The notes beneath the pieces are model-generated. The model saw only the letters and a program-made list of their open reading frames with translations, had not been told where the DNA came from and ran no database searches. DNA of 64,000 bases from SIG78 sp036677805 (GTDB taxonomy: Bacteria; Verrucomicrobiota; Lentisphaeria; Victivallales; Victivallaceae), in the NCBI GenBank assembly GCA_036677805.1, contig JAVBVS010000018.1, forward strand, positions 62,001 to 126,000, written 5' to 3'. Positions 52,464-60,546 of this stretch are shown here, piece after piece; positions within the stretch are counted from its first letter, which is position 1; every line of letters begins with the position of its first letter. The position numbers were made by a program, and so were the translations under genes.

Positions 52464-52590
52464 AGCGAATGGCGTTCCCATTGGACGGCGTAGTATAAAA
52501 AATGATCTTTGATTTGTAATCTTGCATTTCAGTGCTAAGCTATTCAAATGAACCGTAATGTATGTATACATAGCCCACAAGGTGAATAAA

Positions 52591-52779
52591 ATGAGTGTCG
52601 AACGCGATATTTCTGAAATTAAAGCAGATATTAGGAAAATACTCGAAAGAATTGAACACCTTGAAAAGGAAAATTCTTCCGGCGTATTTTCAATTATCAA
52701 GGGTGCCGCTTTTATCGCGACAATAGACAAAATCTCAAAAATAGAAAAAACCGTCAATGAATTAAAAAATCGACGTTGA
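52591..52779 (+). CDS. Small coiled-coil protein
   Basis: 62 residues from ATG 52591 (AAGG upstream): VERDISEIKADIRKILERIE with heptads, then FSIIKGAAFIATIDKISKIE. No family recognised. An in-frame start at 52558 is possible. It ends 17 bp before the next start. Confidence 0.45.
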   Translation: MSVERDISEIKADIRKILERIEHLEKENSSGVFSIIKGAAFIATIDKISKIEKTVNELKNRR

Positions 52780-52796
52780 CAAGAGAGGATGTCAAG

Positions 52797-52985
52797 ATGC
52801 CTAATTACAAAGGGAAAAAAGTCTGTGCCAACTGTGCCGCTTGGAACGGGGTGCGCAATGTTAAAATGTCAGGATCAAAAATTTCAGAGGTAAATACGGC
52901 AAGCCCGACAACGCCAGGAAAATGTGGAAGCATTACGAAATCCGCTTGGTCAAGTAGCTGTGGCAAATTTAAGCCGTTGACATAA
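52797..52985 (+). CDS. Small Cys-rich protein, probable metal binding
   Basis: 62 residues from ATG 52797 (AGAGGA upstream). Four Cys: VCANCAAWNG, GKCGSI and SSSCGKF, a CX2C plus two singles that could form a zinc or iron-sulfur site. No family recognised. Confidence 0.5.
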   Translation: MPNYKGKKVCANCAAWNGVRNVKMSGSKISEVNTASPTTPGKCGSITKSAWSSSCGKFKPLT

Positions 52986-53012
52986 CAATAAAAAATGAGA
53001 TCTATATCTGAC

Positions 53013-53049
53013 AGCCCACCGGAGAAACTTTGTGTTTCTCCGGTGGGCT
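53013..53049. terminator. Bidirectional terminator, 16-bp perfect stem
   Basis: AGCCCACCGGAGAAAC (53013-53028) and GTTTCTCCGGTGGGCT (53034-53049) form a perfect stem with a TTTGT loop. It lies between the plus-strand genes ending at 52985 and the minus-strand genes ending at 53055. T-rich DNA follows on the plus side. Core similar to the hairpin at 43297. Confidence 0.75.
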
Positions 53050-53054
53050 TGAGT

Positions 53055-53183
53055 TTATTTCCGTTTGAAGAGACCGAGGATGGCGATGGTGGCGGTGACT
53101 CCGGCGATGAAGCCGGAGACGATGGCGGCCAGTATCGACTCTTCCTGAGGCTTCTGAGGCGGAAGACAAGAATCATTTCCCAT
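53055..53183 (-). CDS. Very small single-helix membrane protein
   Basis: 42 residues from ATG 53183 with AGGAAA upstream: GNDSCLPPQKPQEESILAAI, then SGFIAGVTATIAILGLFKRK, one membrane helix with a basic end. Holin-like in size but unassigned. Last of the minus-strand trio 54824-53055. Confidence 0.45.
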   Translation of the reverse strand: MGNDSCLPPQKPQEESILAAIVSGFIAGVTATIAILGLFKRK

Positions 53184-53288
53184 GATGATTTTCCTGTGAA
53201 ATAACCGGCGGGTTATCCCGCCGGGGTGCGTGAATGCCCGATCCGGATGCACCAAGTTCCGGATCGGCGGCGTACCTCTGGGAAGTAT

Positions 53289-54014
53289 TTACCTCCAGAG
53301 CGTCGGGGCCTGACCGTCCAGGCCGAAAAGCCGGGTCAGGCGACGATAACACAGATCCGCCCGGGCGGGACTGTACTTCTTGGCCGTTTCAGTGAAGGCA
53401 TTCAGGAACGCCCAGCGGGTCGGCTCGGCAAACGCTTCATGCGACGGATGCTTGAATTCTTTCCATACCGCCAGAATATCGCACGAATTGATCGCCTGCG
53501 CCTCGGCGGCTTTGACCATAGCGGCCCGCGCCTGATCGTCCCGGAGATACTGAATCTTCAGGTCTTCGGCCACCGTTTCGAGGGTCAGAAATTCCTGCTC
53601 CAGCTCTGCGACGGCGGTCAGAACCATGCCGTTCAGTTCGATTCGCGAAGTATGCCTGCGCTTCAGAACCATCGTCCCGCCAAAGGCGAGGTTGCTGCAT
53701 ATCATCACCGAAATTCCGGCCGTCAGTCCTACCGCAAGACTGCGGTCGTGACTGTTGCGAATCCCGATGCAGCGGCTCCATTCCGGATTTGAGCTCCGAT
53801 TGATCCGCAGGACCCCGAACATCTTCTGTCCATCGCGAGCCAGGCCGTATTGTTGATCCAGAATCGTCCAGTCACGCGCTTGCACCGCCTCGGTGACGGC
53901 GTCGATCACCTCGACATGCGGCACAGGCCGCCAACTCGCCGTCGCGGGCGGTGTCGGCACCAAGGCCAGTTCCTCCCGCCCGACAAAATTCCCGTTCTCC
54001 ATCAAAAGTCCCAT
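53289..54014 (-). CDS. DUF932-like phage/plasmid protein
   Basis: 241 residues. IGIRNSHDRSLAVGLTAGIS with VMICSNLAFGGTMVLKRRHT is the recognisable core of DUF932-type proteins found in phages and plasmids, whose role is unknown. GAGG is 8 nt before the ATG, 3 bp after the PD-(D/E)XK gene. GC-rich, unlike the AT-rich genes on the other side of the terminator. Confidence 0.72.
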   Translation of the reverse strand: MGLLMENGNFVGREELALVPTPPATASWRPVPHVEVIDAVTEAVQARDWTILDQQYGLARDGQKMFGVLRINRSSNPEWSRCIGIRNSHDRSLAVGLTAGISVMICSNLAFGGTMVLKRRHTSRIELNGMVLTAVAELEQEFLTLETVAEDLKIQYLRDDQARAAMVKAAEAQAINSCDILAVWKEFKHPSHEAFAEPTRWAFLNAFTETAKKYSPARADLCYRRLTRLFGLDGQAPTLWR

Positions 54015-54017
54015 GAT

Positions 54018-54824
54018 TTACCTCGCTTTCACGTTCCAGTGCCATTTGCGGCAGCGGTTTTTGTAGGAACACTCCGCACACGCGAAACTGGTTTCGCCGG
54101 GCAGAAACACCCCCTTGTCGATCGCCTCCTGCGCCTTGTTGGCCAATACCTCGAAGCGCCGGAACGCGGAGGCGTTGCGCGAGGTGTAGTGGCTTTCGCA
54201 GGAGGGATTTTTGGTTTTGGTCACCACGTCGAAACGGAAGAGCGGCGTTACGCCCTCCAGTTGCCGGAAAGCATACGAAAACACCGTCGCCTGCAAATCC
54301 CGGTCCGCCTTGCCCGCGGGCCAACGCGCAGCCGAAGTCTTCCAGTCAACGATGCAGGCTTTGCCCCCTTCCTGCGTCACCATATCGAGTTCGCCGATCA
54401 GGGGCTTATTCAATCCCGGAACGTCGATTTTGAACGCCCGGGCCACGCCCTTGACGGTGTAGAAGTCGGACCAATTAGCCAGGGCCGCATCCAGCATCTT
54501 CTCCGCCAGCGTTACCATCGAATCGAAGGTTTCGCCCGCCTTGTAGCGCAGATTGGGCACGGCTGCCGTTTCGATCTTGAAGGTTTCCGCGAACTGTTCG
54601 ACGATCTCCTCGCGGGTCAGCGAACTTCCCATCACGCATTCCCACGCCTGGGCCGTCAAGGCCGCATGAAACGCCCTTCCGAACGGAAAACAGACCGAAG
54701 TGCATTCGACCTCGGACGGTTCAAGGTAGCGGAAGTAATACTGGAGCTGGCAGATGTTCAAATAGGTATTGAGCGCACTGTAGCTCCAGTGGGGTTCCTT
54801 CCTGAGTTCCTCAATGGTTGCCAT
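54018..54824 (-). CDS. PD-(D/E)XK nuclease, RecB/Cas4-like
   Basis: 268 residues from ATG 54824. HWSYSALNTYLNICQLQYYF at the N-terminus is the RecB-nuclease start. The catalytic motif is LIGELDMVTQEGGKACIVDW with KTS. The C-terminal CAECSYKNRCRKW, with a single upstream Cys (CQLQYYF), could hold an iron-sulfur cluster as in AddB/Cas4. With DUF932 it looks like a phage recombination module. Upstream ATGs at 54839 and 54929 are possible but less fitting. Confidence 0.82.
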   Translation of the reverse strand: MATIEELRKEPHWSYSALNTYLNICQLQYYFRYLEPSEVECTSVCFPFGRAFHAALTAQAWECVMGSSLTREEIVEQFAETFKIETAAVPNLRYKAGETFDSMVTLAEKMLDAALANWSDFYTVKGVARAFKIDVPGLNKPLIGELDMVTQEGGKACIVDWKTSAARWPAGKADRDLQATVFSYAFRQLEGVTPLFRFDVVTKTKNPSCESHYTSRNASAFRRFEVLANKAQEAIDKGVFLPGETSFACAECSYKNRCRKWHWNVKAR

Positions 54825-55135
54825 TATGCTGCCCGCCATCCCCGATGAGGTTGCCGCGCTTTTTCCTTTGCGGCAGAGAAAAGTCGCGAAGATCTTTTCA
54901 GAGCAACGATGATCCATGCTATCACGCATGAACCACTCTGTACTCTGATGCTGGAGCGCGGCCTGCTTGTTTGGCGAATGCCTGTTGCGTTGAGGAACGT
55001 TTTTGGATTAAGTGGTATGGTATTGGTATGATTGCCGGTATTATAATCGTTTTTTTCATAAAAAAACTTCTGGAAGCCCTTGCATCGTATTGTCACTTGA
55101 CTTATAATAGTTTCTGGAAAAAGGATGATCCAATC
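54825..55135. promoter_or_regulatory. Regulator leader: GGTAT repeats and promoter
   Basis: GGTAT occurs at 55014, 55019 and 55025 (GGTATGGTATTGGTATG) and again at 55037. Downstream, TTGCAT (55080-55085) and TATAAT (55103-55108) are 17 nt apart, ahead of the ATG at 55136. The repeats are probably the binding site of the adjacent GntR/LacI regulator. The rest of this 311-bp stretch shows no gene. Confidence 0.55.
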
Positions 55136-56257
55136 ATGAATCACGAACAGTTTACCACCGGTGAATACAGCAAAAGCGGCCGGGTCTATGCCGCGCTTTT
55201 CGAGACGATGCGCAGCGGCAAATGGCGCAACGGGCAACGTTTGCCATCCGAACGGGAATTGGCCGAGACCTTCGACTGCTCGCGCGTTTCCGTCCGGGCC
55301 GCGCTGTCGCGGATGACCGAGCAGAAGCTCGTGGCACGTGTTCGAGGGTCCGGAACTTATGTCTCCGGATTCAAACCGGCTTACGGATTCCGGCAGATTG
55401 CGCTGGTGCTCCATGACTTTACCGTCGATCCGGCCAACAGCCATTACTCCAATTTGCTGATCGGAGGCTTCCTGAGCAGCTGTGCCGAATATGGTTTTTC
55501 CGCCAATCTGATCCAGCTGAAGAATGACGAGGATTTTCCCGCCGGCATGGCGCGAATGAATATGGTGTTTCAGCATTACGATGTTTTTCTGTTCTGTTAT
55601 GCGCTGAGCGATGCCGAGCTGGATTGTCTGGATGCCAACCAGTGTTGTTTTGTTGCTTTGATGGCCGCAGTCGGCGACCGTACAATTTCCTATGTGGACA
55701 TCAACAACTATCATGGCTGTTATATCGCCATGAAACATTTTTTTGAACTCGGATATCGGCGTCCGGTATTCCTCAACGGGCCATTGGAAAATCATTTCAA
55801 CGAAGCCAAGGTCGGCGGATTCGTCAAGGCGCTTGAAGAATTCCGGATCGAATACCGGCCGGAATGGATGTTGCGGGCCTGTTCCGGTGATGAGAATGAA
55901 GCTGGAGAAATTACGCATGAACTGCTGGCCAATTCCGACTATCGATTCGATTGTATGCTGGTTTATGGCGACTGGGCGACGATCGGAGCGGTCAATGAAT
56001 TGAGACGCAGCGGAATGCGAATTCCGGATGATATTGCATTGATCATGTATGACGAGTTTTCCTGGGTATCCCGGGTGTTGAAACTGTCGCTGACCGTGGT
56101 GAGCCAGCCGTTCTCAGAACAGATTTCACTGGCGGTGAGAATGGCGGCGCGCAAGCTGGAGGCGCGGGGCCGCTCCAATGCGGCGGTCCATGTCATCCAG
56201 CCATCACTGATCATTCGAAAATCGTCGGGAATCATGCTGTCGGAACATATGTACTGA
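55136..56257 (+). CDS. Transcriptional regulator: GntR-type HTH fused to LacI-type sensor domain
   Basis: Same layout as 3256-4302: winged HTH (RLPSERELAETFDCSRVSVR, VARVRGSGTYVSGF) and a LacI/PBP-like sensor (FRQIALVLHDFTVDPANSHY, YVDINNYHGCYIAMKHFFEL, IPDDIALIMYDEFSWVSRVL, SLTVVSQPFSEQISLAVRMA). The ATG at 55136 with AAAGGA upstream is chosen over earlier in-frame codons, which encode no domain. It is co-oriented with the pseudopilin-like gene 158 bp further on and probably governs the locus through 64 kb. Confidence 0.88.
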   Translation: MNHEQFTTGEYSKSGRVYAALFETMRSGKWRNGQRLPSERELAETFDCSRVSVRAALSRMTEQKLVARVRGSGTYVSGFKPAYGFRQIALVLHDFTVDPANSHYSNLLIGGFLSSCAEYGFSANLIQLKNDEDFPAGMARMNMVFQHYDVFLFCYALSDAELDCLDANQCCFVALMAAVGDRTISYVDINNYHGCYIAMKHFFELGYRRPVFLNGPLENHFNEAKVGGFVKALEEFRIEYRPEWMLRACSGDENEAGEITHELLANSDYRFDCMLVYGDWATIGAVNELRRSGMRIPDDIALIMYDEFSWVSRVLKLSLTVVSQPFSEQISLAVRMAARKLEARGRSNAAVHVIQPSLIIRKSSGIMLSEHMY

Positions 56258-56414
56258 GCTCAGTGGCCGCGTCAATGCATGCAGATGCGGCCGCCAGGTT
56301 CAGCCGGACCGCTGAAATGGTTCCGGGGTGATCCGTATCAAAGGGAAATCATATGGTGAACTTCATTGCAACCAAGAGATGCCGCAAATGCATCGCAAAA
56401 GAAAGGGCGATCCC

Positions 56415-57179
56415 ATGCCGAAAAATCTGAAATGTTTTACATTAATAGAACTTCTTGTTGTAATTGCAATCATTGCCATTCTGGCCGCCATGCTGCTGCC
56501 CGCGCTCTCCGCGGCGCGGGAGCGTGCAAAATCCGCTAACTGCCTGAGCAATGTCAAACAACAGGCGCTGGCCTTCGCCATGTATGCCGGGGACAATGAC
56601 GATTATGTGGTCGCCAGCTGGACCCACGCGCACGACACCTGGGACAGGTGCATGCAAACCTGCAACAGAATCCGCGGCGGCAATACGAACTACGGACTTG
56701 GTGTTGCGCTATATGGCGCGGGCTATCTGCCCGACGCCAAATGTTTTGAATGCCCCGCTTCCAACGAAACCGGTTATCCCGGCAAATGGGGTTCTTTTTA
56801 TGACATGGGCTATATCAATTCTTATGTCCAGAGCTCCACGTTTCTCCAGGCGTCTTATTTCTACCGAGTCGGCAACGACCGCACCGGCGACCTCGTTTTT
56901 TCGGTGCCTTATTCCAAGGTGACCTACCAGATGACCGATCCGGACTGGCTGCTGCTGGTTGATGCATTCTGCGGCCCCTCCTGCCGCGACTTCAACACCA
57001 CGGAGTACCTCAACGGCCGCTTCCAGCACACGGGCGGGTTCAATGCCGGATTCCAGGACGGCCATGCCGAATTCATTCTGCAGCCGGCGTTCCTGAAAAG
57101 TGCCGATGTGCGCAGCGGCCGCGGTTATTCCATGGTGGCTTACATGAATTCGCTGGCGAACAATTTTGTCCGCCAATAG
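56415..57179 (+). CDS. Prepilin-type N-terminal protein with H-X9-DG motif
   Basis: The signal KCFTLIELLVVIAIIAILAA is followed by MLLPALSAARERAKSANC, nearly identical to the homologue at 4479. The C-terminal motif is RFQHTGGFNAGFQDGHAEF (H-X9-DG). The mid-part has KCFECPASNETGYPG, as in 21242-21781. AAAGGGC precedes the ATG at 56415; earlier in-frame codons lack a prepilin context. It ends 27 bp before the GH2 start. Confidence 0.85.
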   Translation: MPKNLKCFTLIELLVVIAIIAILAAMLLPALSAARERAKSANCLSNVKQQALAFAMYAGDNDDYVVASWTHAHDTWDRCMQTCNRIRGGNTNYGLGVALYGAGYLPDAKCFECPASNETGYPGKWGSFYDMGYINSYVQSSTFLQASYFYRVGNDRTGDLVFSVPYSKVTYQMTDPDWLLLVDAFCGPSCRDFNTTEYLNGRFQHTGGFNAGFQDGHAEFILQPAFLKSADVRSGRGYSMVAYMNSLANNFVRQ

Positions 57180-57206
57180 TTGAGCGGCTCCGTACAGAAA
57201 GGCGTC

Positions 57207-60200
57207 ATGTCGATGAAATTATCTCTTTCGGGTTGTATTCTGCTGGGTTGCGCACTCCTTGGCGGTTCGCTGTTGCGGGCGGAAACGGAATCACAGCGGG
57301 AAAGCATCTGTCTCAACGGCGTCTGGCAGGGGATGGCGGTTCCGACCCGCGATGCCGTCATCCCGCAGGGGGAGTGGAGTCCGGTTCGGGTTCCGTCAAG
57401 CTGGGGGGAATACGAAGCGCGTAATTTTCCCATGCCCTCCGGCTTCGGGGCATCGACCCTGGCCGTCTGGTATGCGCGATCGCTGCCGGTTCCGGCGGCG
57501 TGGTGCGACGGCCGCAGAATTTTCCTCAAGTTCATGGCGATTCATGAAGCGCATTCCATCTGGGTCAACGGCCGTCAGGTGTGGAGTGCGCCGGGCGGAC
57601 GTTACTGCACGGCGGTGGATATTACTGACGCCCTCCATTCCGGCGAAAACAATGAACTGAAAATTCAGACGATTCTGCCCACCCACAAAATCGATTTCAA
57701 CCGTTATATCCGCGATCTGGGCATTACCCGGGATATCTTTCTGACCGCGGAACCGCCGGCGGCGGTGGCATACGCGTTGGTCCGGCCCAGCGTGAAAAAT
57801 CACGAACTGTGCATAAAATACGGCTTGACCAATCGGGAAAAACAGGCGGTCACGCTCCCGCTGAAAGCCGTGGTTCTGGATGAACAGGGCAAAACGGCGT
57901 TGACCTTGCCGGAGCGTACCGTCACCCTGGCGCCGGGCGAGAGCCGGGAAGTCGAAGTGAAAGCCCCGTGGACCGATGCCGTGCTCTGGGGATTCGGACC
58001 TTATGGCCAACCGTATTTGTACAAACTCAAGACCGATTTCGGCCGGGACGAGCGTTTCGACCGCTTCGGTTTTCGGGAATTCACCACGCAAGGAACCGAC
58101 TTTTATCTGAACGGGAAGCGGATTTTCCTGAAGGGCGATCTGGTGCACCGTTATACGGTATTCTATGAAAATCCGGCCAATATCGCCGTTTTTTTCCGGC
58201 GGCTGGCGGCCAACGGGATGAATTTCCTGCGGCTGCACGGGTTCCGCTTCGATTCGCATTGCTGGTATGAAATGGCGGATGAGATGGGTTTTCTGGTCGA
58301 AGCGCAGGCGCGGGAATACCGCGACGCGGAAGGCGATCATGCGCCCGATTCGGACCGGGTCAAGGAAATGTGGCGGAGTTATGTGCTTGAAAACTACAAC
58401 CATCCGTCGATCGTTTTCTGGTCCATCGATAATGAAACTTTCCAGCCCGGCAAAGTCAAGCCCGATCTGCTCCGGCATTACGATGCGTTGAGCACCTTCG
58501 TGCGTGAATTCGATCCCACGCGCATTGTCGAACTCAACCACAATTATGCGGTCTATCCGTTCATCGCCCGGGGCGTTTTCCGGAAGGAAAATTTTCAGAC
58601 CTTCAACATTCATCCCTACGGTTCCCTCACGCGTCGCATCAACGGCGAAACCAGGGCGACCGGATTCCAGTTCGAGGTGCCGGTGGTCGTGGGTGAAGTC
58701 TTCGCGTTTCCGAGCCGCCGGGACTTCGTCAACCAATCCGGCGGCACGGCGGCCGAACAATGGCGAGTCGGCGATTCCTTCGCCACTCAGATTGAGGAAG
58801 CGTCCCGGGCCCGTGGCGTCGGCAGCATTCTGCTGTGCTCGCTCGACGATACCGGCTTCGTCGGTTACAATCGGGAACACCAGTTGGAGCTCGGTCCCTG
58901 GAGCAACCATGCGCTGCTCGACGACGACCACGGCAAACTGACCGGGCAGCGCCGCTTCAAGGTCGCGGTTCCATGGCCGTCGCTGTCAGGCGCCGGAGTG
59001 CGGCCCGAATACATTCTCGGCTACAATTATGATGGCGGCGCATGCGGGTTCAATATGAACTGGTTCGATCCCACAGCTCCATTTTTCCGTAGCAACACGG
59101 TGGCGGACCGGGTTCGGAACGCCTTTGCCGCGATTCCGGACGGTCCCGTACCGGAACTGGGAGAACGGCGCCCGGAAGTGCTCGTGCTGCTGCCGCAGGA
59201 GGCCGCCGGAGCGGTGGTTCGAGTACGAAGTCAAGGCGACGGCGAAACCCGCTCAGTCGCCAGCGATCCGGCGGGACGGGCCTGGTTCCGCCTGGACAAT
59301 GCCGGGAGCTACACCGCCGAATATCACTGGAAGGGGCAGGATTTCAAAAGGGATTTCCGGATTGACGCCCGGCCGCGTTTTGCGGATCGTCCCGGATACG
59401 ATTACCTCACTTATGTCGAATTCGCGCCCGGTCTAACGGCGGCAGTAAAGGATGAACTAGCGAAGCCGGTACGTTTTGTGGATCTCGATGTGCTTCGGGC
59501 CGGTGAAATCCTGGCCAACGGCGATTTCGAGGACTGGATCACCGCCGACCGTTGTGAAAACTGGAATGCGCCGGGTCTGGAAAATGTTCCCGGCGCGGAA
59601 GGCGGTCAAGCCATCCGGTTGACCGGGGCTCGCCCCTCGGCGACGCAGAACATCCGGCTCCAGAAGGGGACGCGTTACCGGGTCAGCGGCATGATCCGCA
59701 AAGACTCCGGCGGCCGCCATGGCTGCCTTACCTTGCGCTCGCGGGACTGGAAGATCAAACTCCAACTCAACGGCAGCGACGAACCCGGAGTCTGGGAAAC
59801 GGTTTCGGCCGACTATGTCGCCGACGGCAGCGAGATTTATTTCTATTGCAGCAATGACTACATGGGCGATCGCGGCAGTTGTACCTTCGACCGGGTTTCG
59901 GTGAAAAAGCTGGAGGATGCCGTCGCCGCGCCCCCGCCGCCGGTTCAACCGGGGCCCTTCGCTGTGGCGGACAACGGTTTTCTCCGCCATTGGCTGGTGC
60001 TGGGACCGTTGCCGAATGTCAAAGTGAACAATCACTTCACCGGCATGGATTTTGATCCGAATGCGCTTGAGCCGAAGCCGGGCCGCGCAGTTGAAGTGGT
60101 GTTTCCCGACGGCTGTTACTGGAAGCCGGGCAAGCAGGTGTTGAAGTGGGCACCGCTCCACACCGAGGCGGATTATGTGGACTTGACCGGGCAGAAGCTG

Positions 60201-60536
60201 CCGGAGATCGGGATTTCCGCCGCGGAGCCGGCTTATGTGGCCGCCTGTCTCTACGCGGAAGTCATTTCTCCGGAACGACGGCAGGCGAAATTGGCCGTAG
60301 GCAGCGACGATGGATATCAACTCTGGTTCAACGGCCGCAAACTCGGGGAACTCATGGAATACCGCGCCGCTCAGGCGGATCAGGAATGTTATGAGGTGAC
60401 TCTGGAAAAAGGCAAAAACAAATTAATGGTGAAAGTATTGCAGCACATCGGCGGTTGGGGGGCGATGGTCCGGTTCCTGGATTTACAGGGAACTCCGCTG
60501 ACCGATCTCCAGATCGTACTGCCGCAGGAAAATTGA
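57207..60536 (+). CDS. Secreted glycoside hydrolase family 2-like enzyme with extra C-terminal domains
   Basis: Exported (signal KLSLSGCILLGCALLGGSLL). GH2 layout: sugar-binding sandwich (SICLNGVWQGMAVP, HSIWVNGRQVWSAPGG, FNRYIRDLGITRDIFL), immunoglobulin-like linker (~200-290), then the barrel (FYLNGKRIFLKGDLVHR, LRLHGFRFDSHCWYEMADEM). The acid/base is E410 in SIDNETF (the usual motif is a GNES type, here with Asp before Asn) and the nucleophile E497 in VVVGEVFAF. Residues ~760-910 form a CBM-like sandwich (GDFEDWITADRCENW) and the last ~130 residues a second beta domain. Beta-galactosidase/glucuronidase/mannosidase type cannot be separated. Start 57207 or 57213. Confidence 0.82.
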   Translation: MSMKLSLSGCILLGCALLGGSLLRAETESQRESICLNGVWQGMAVPTRDAVIPQGEWSPVRVPSSWGEYEARNFPMPSGFGASTLAVWYARSLPVPAAWCDGRRIFLKFMAIHEAHSIWVNGRQVWSAPGGRYCTAVDITDALHSGENNELKIQTILPTHKIDFNRYIRDLGITRDIFLTAEPPAAVAYALVRPSVKNHELCIKYGLTNREKQAVTLPLKAVVLDEQGKTALTLPERTVTLAPGESREVEVKAPWTDAVLWGFGPYGQPYLYKLKTDFGRDERFDRFGFREFTTQGTDFYLNGKRIFLKGDLVHRYTVFYENPANIAVFFRRLAANGMNFLRLHGFRFDSHCWYEMADEMGFLVEAQAREYRDAEGDHAPDSDRVKEMWRSYVLENYNHPSIVFWSIDNETFQPGKVKPDLLRHYDALSTFVREFDPTRIVELNHNYAVYPFIARGVFRKENFQTFNIHPYGSLTRRINGETRATGFQFEVPVVVGEVFAFPSRRDFVNQSGGTAAEQWRVGDSFATQIEEASRARGVGSILLCSLDDTGFVGYNREHQLELGPWSNHALLDDDHGKLTGQRRFKVAVPWPSLSGAGVRPEYILGYNYDGGACGFNMNWFDPTAPFFRSNTVADRVRNAFAAIPDGPVPELGERRPEVLVLLPQEAAGAVVRVRSQGDGETRSVASDPAGRAWFRLDNAGSYTAEYHWKGQDFKRDFRIDARPRFADRPGYDYLTYVEFAPGLTAAVKDELAKPVRFVDLDVLRAGEILANGDFEDWITADRCENWNAPGLENVPGAEGGQAIRLTGARPSATQNIRLQKGTRYRVSGMIRKDSGGRHGCLTLRSRDWKIKLQLNGSDEPGVWETVSADYVADGSEIYFYCSNDYMGDRGSCTFDRVSVKKLEDAVAAPPPPVQPGPFAVADNGFLRHWLVLGPLPNVKVNNHFTGMDFDPNALEPKPGRAVEVVFPDGCYWKPGKQVLKWAPLHTEADYVDLTGQKLPEIGISAAEPAYVAACLYAEVISPERRQAKLAVGSDDGYQLWFNGRKLGELMEYRAAQADQECYEVTLEKGKNKLMVKVLQHIGGWGAMVRFLDLQGTPLTDLQIVLPQEN

Positions 60537-60546
60537 CGGAGAATTC

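Larger units (their letters stand above)
41348..54950. mobile_element. Mosaic genomic island after tRNA-Pro (integrated element remnants)
   Basis: The block starts at the tRNA-Pro 3' end and ends near 54.9 kb, where the regulator locus begins. It holds a D5/P4-type helicase, a small excisionase-like HTH, truncated gene fragments, a damaged restriction locus, a WYL regulator, unknown genes, and a phage-like DUF932/PD-(D/E)XK pair. Base use is clearly AT-richer from about 44.8 to 53.0 kb than in the flanks. I found no integrase and no second copy of the tRNA 3' end, so both the right border and the mechanism are inferred. Confidence 0.5.

Noticed and set aside
54018..54824. Possible Cas4 of a CRISPR system
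   Set aside because: No cas1, cas2 or repeat array is present in the window, and the partner is DUF932, so a phage-type RecB nuclease is more likely.
41330..55000. Search for a second copy of the tRNA-Pro 3' end as the right attachment site
   Set aside because: No match to the T-arm/acceptor sequence was found by eye between 41.4 and 55 kb; an exact search would be needed.
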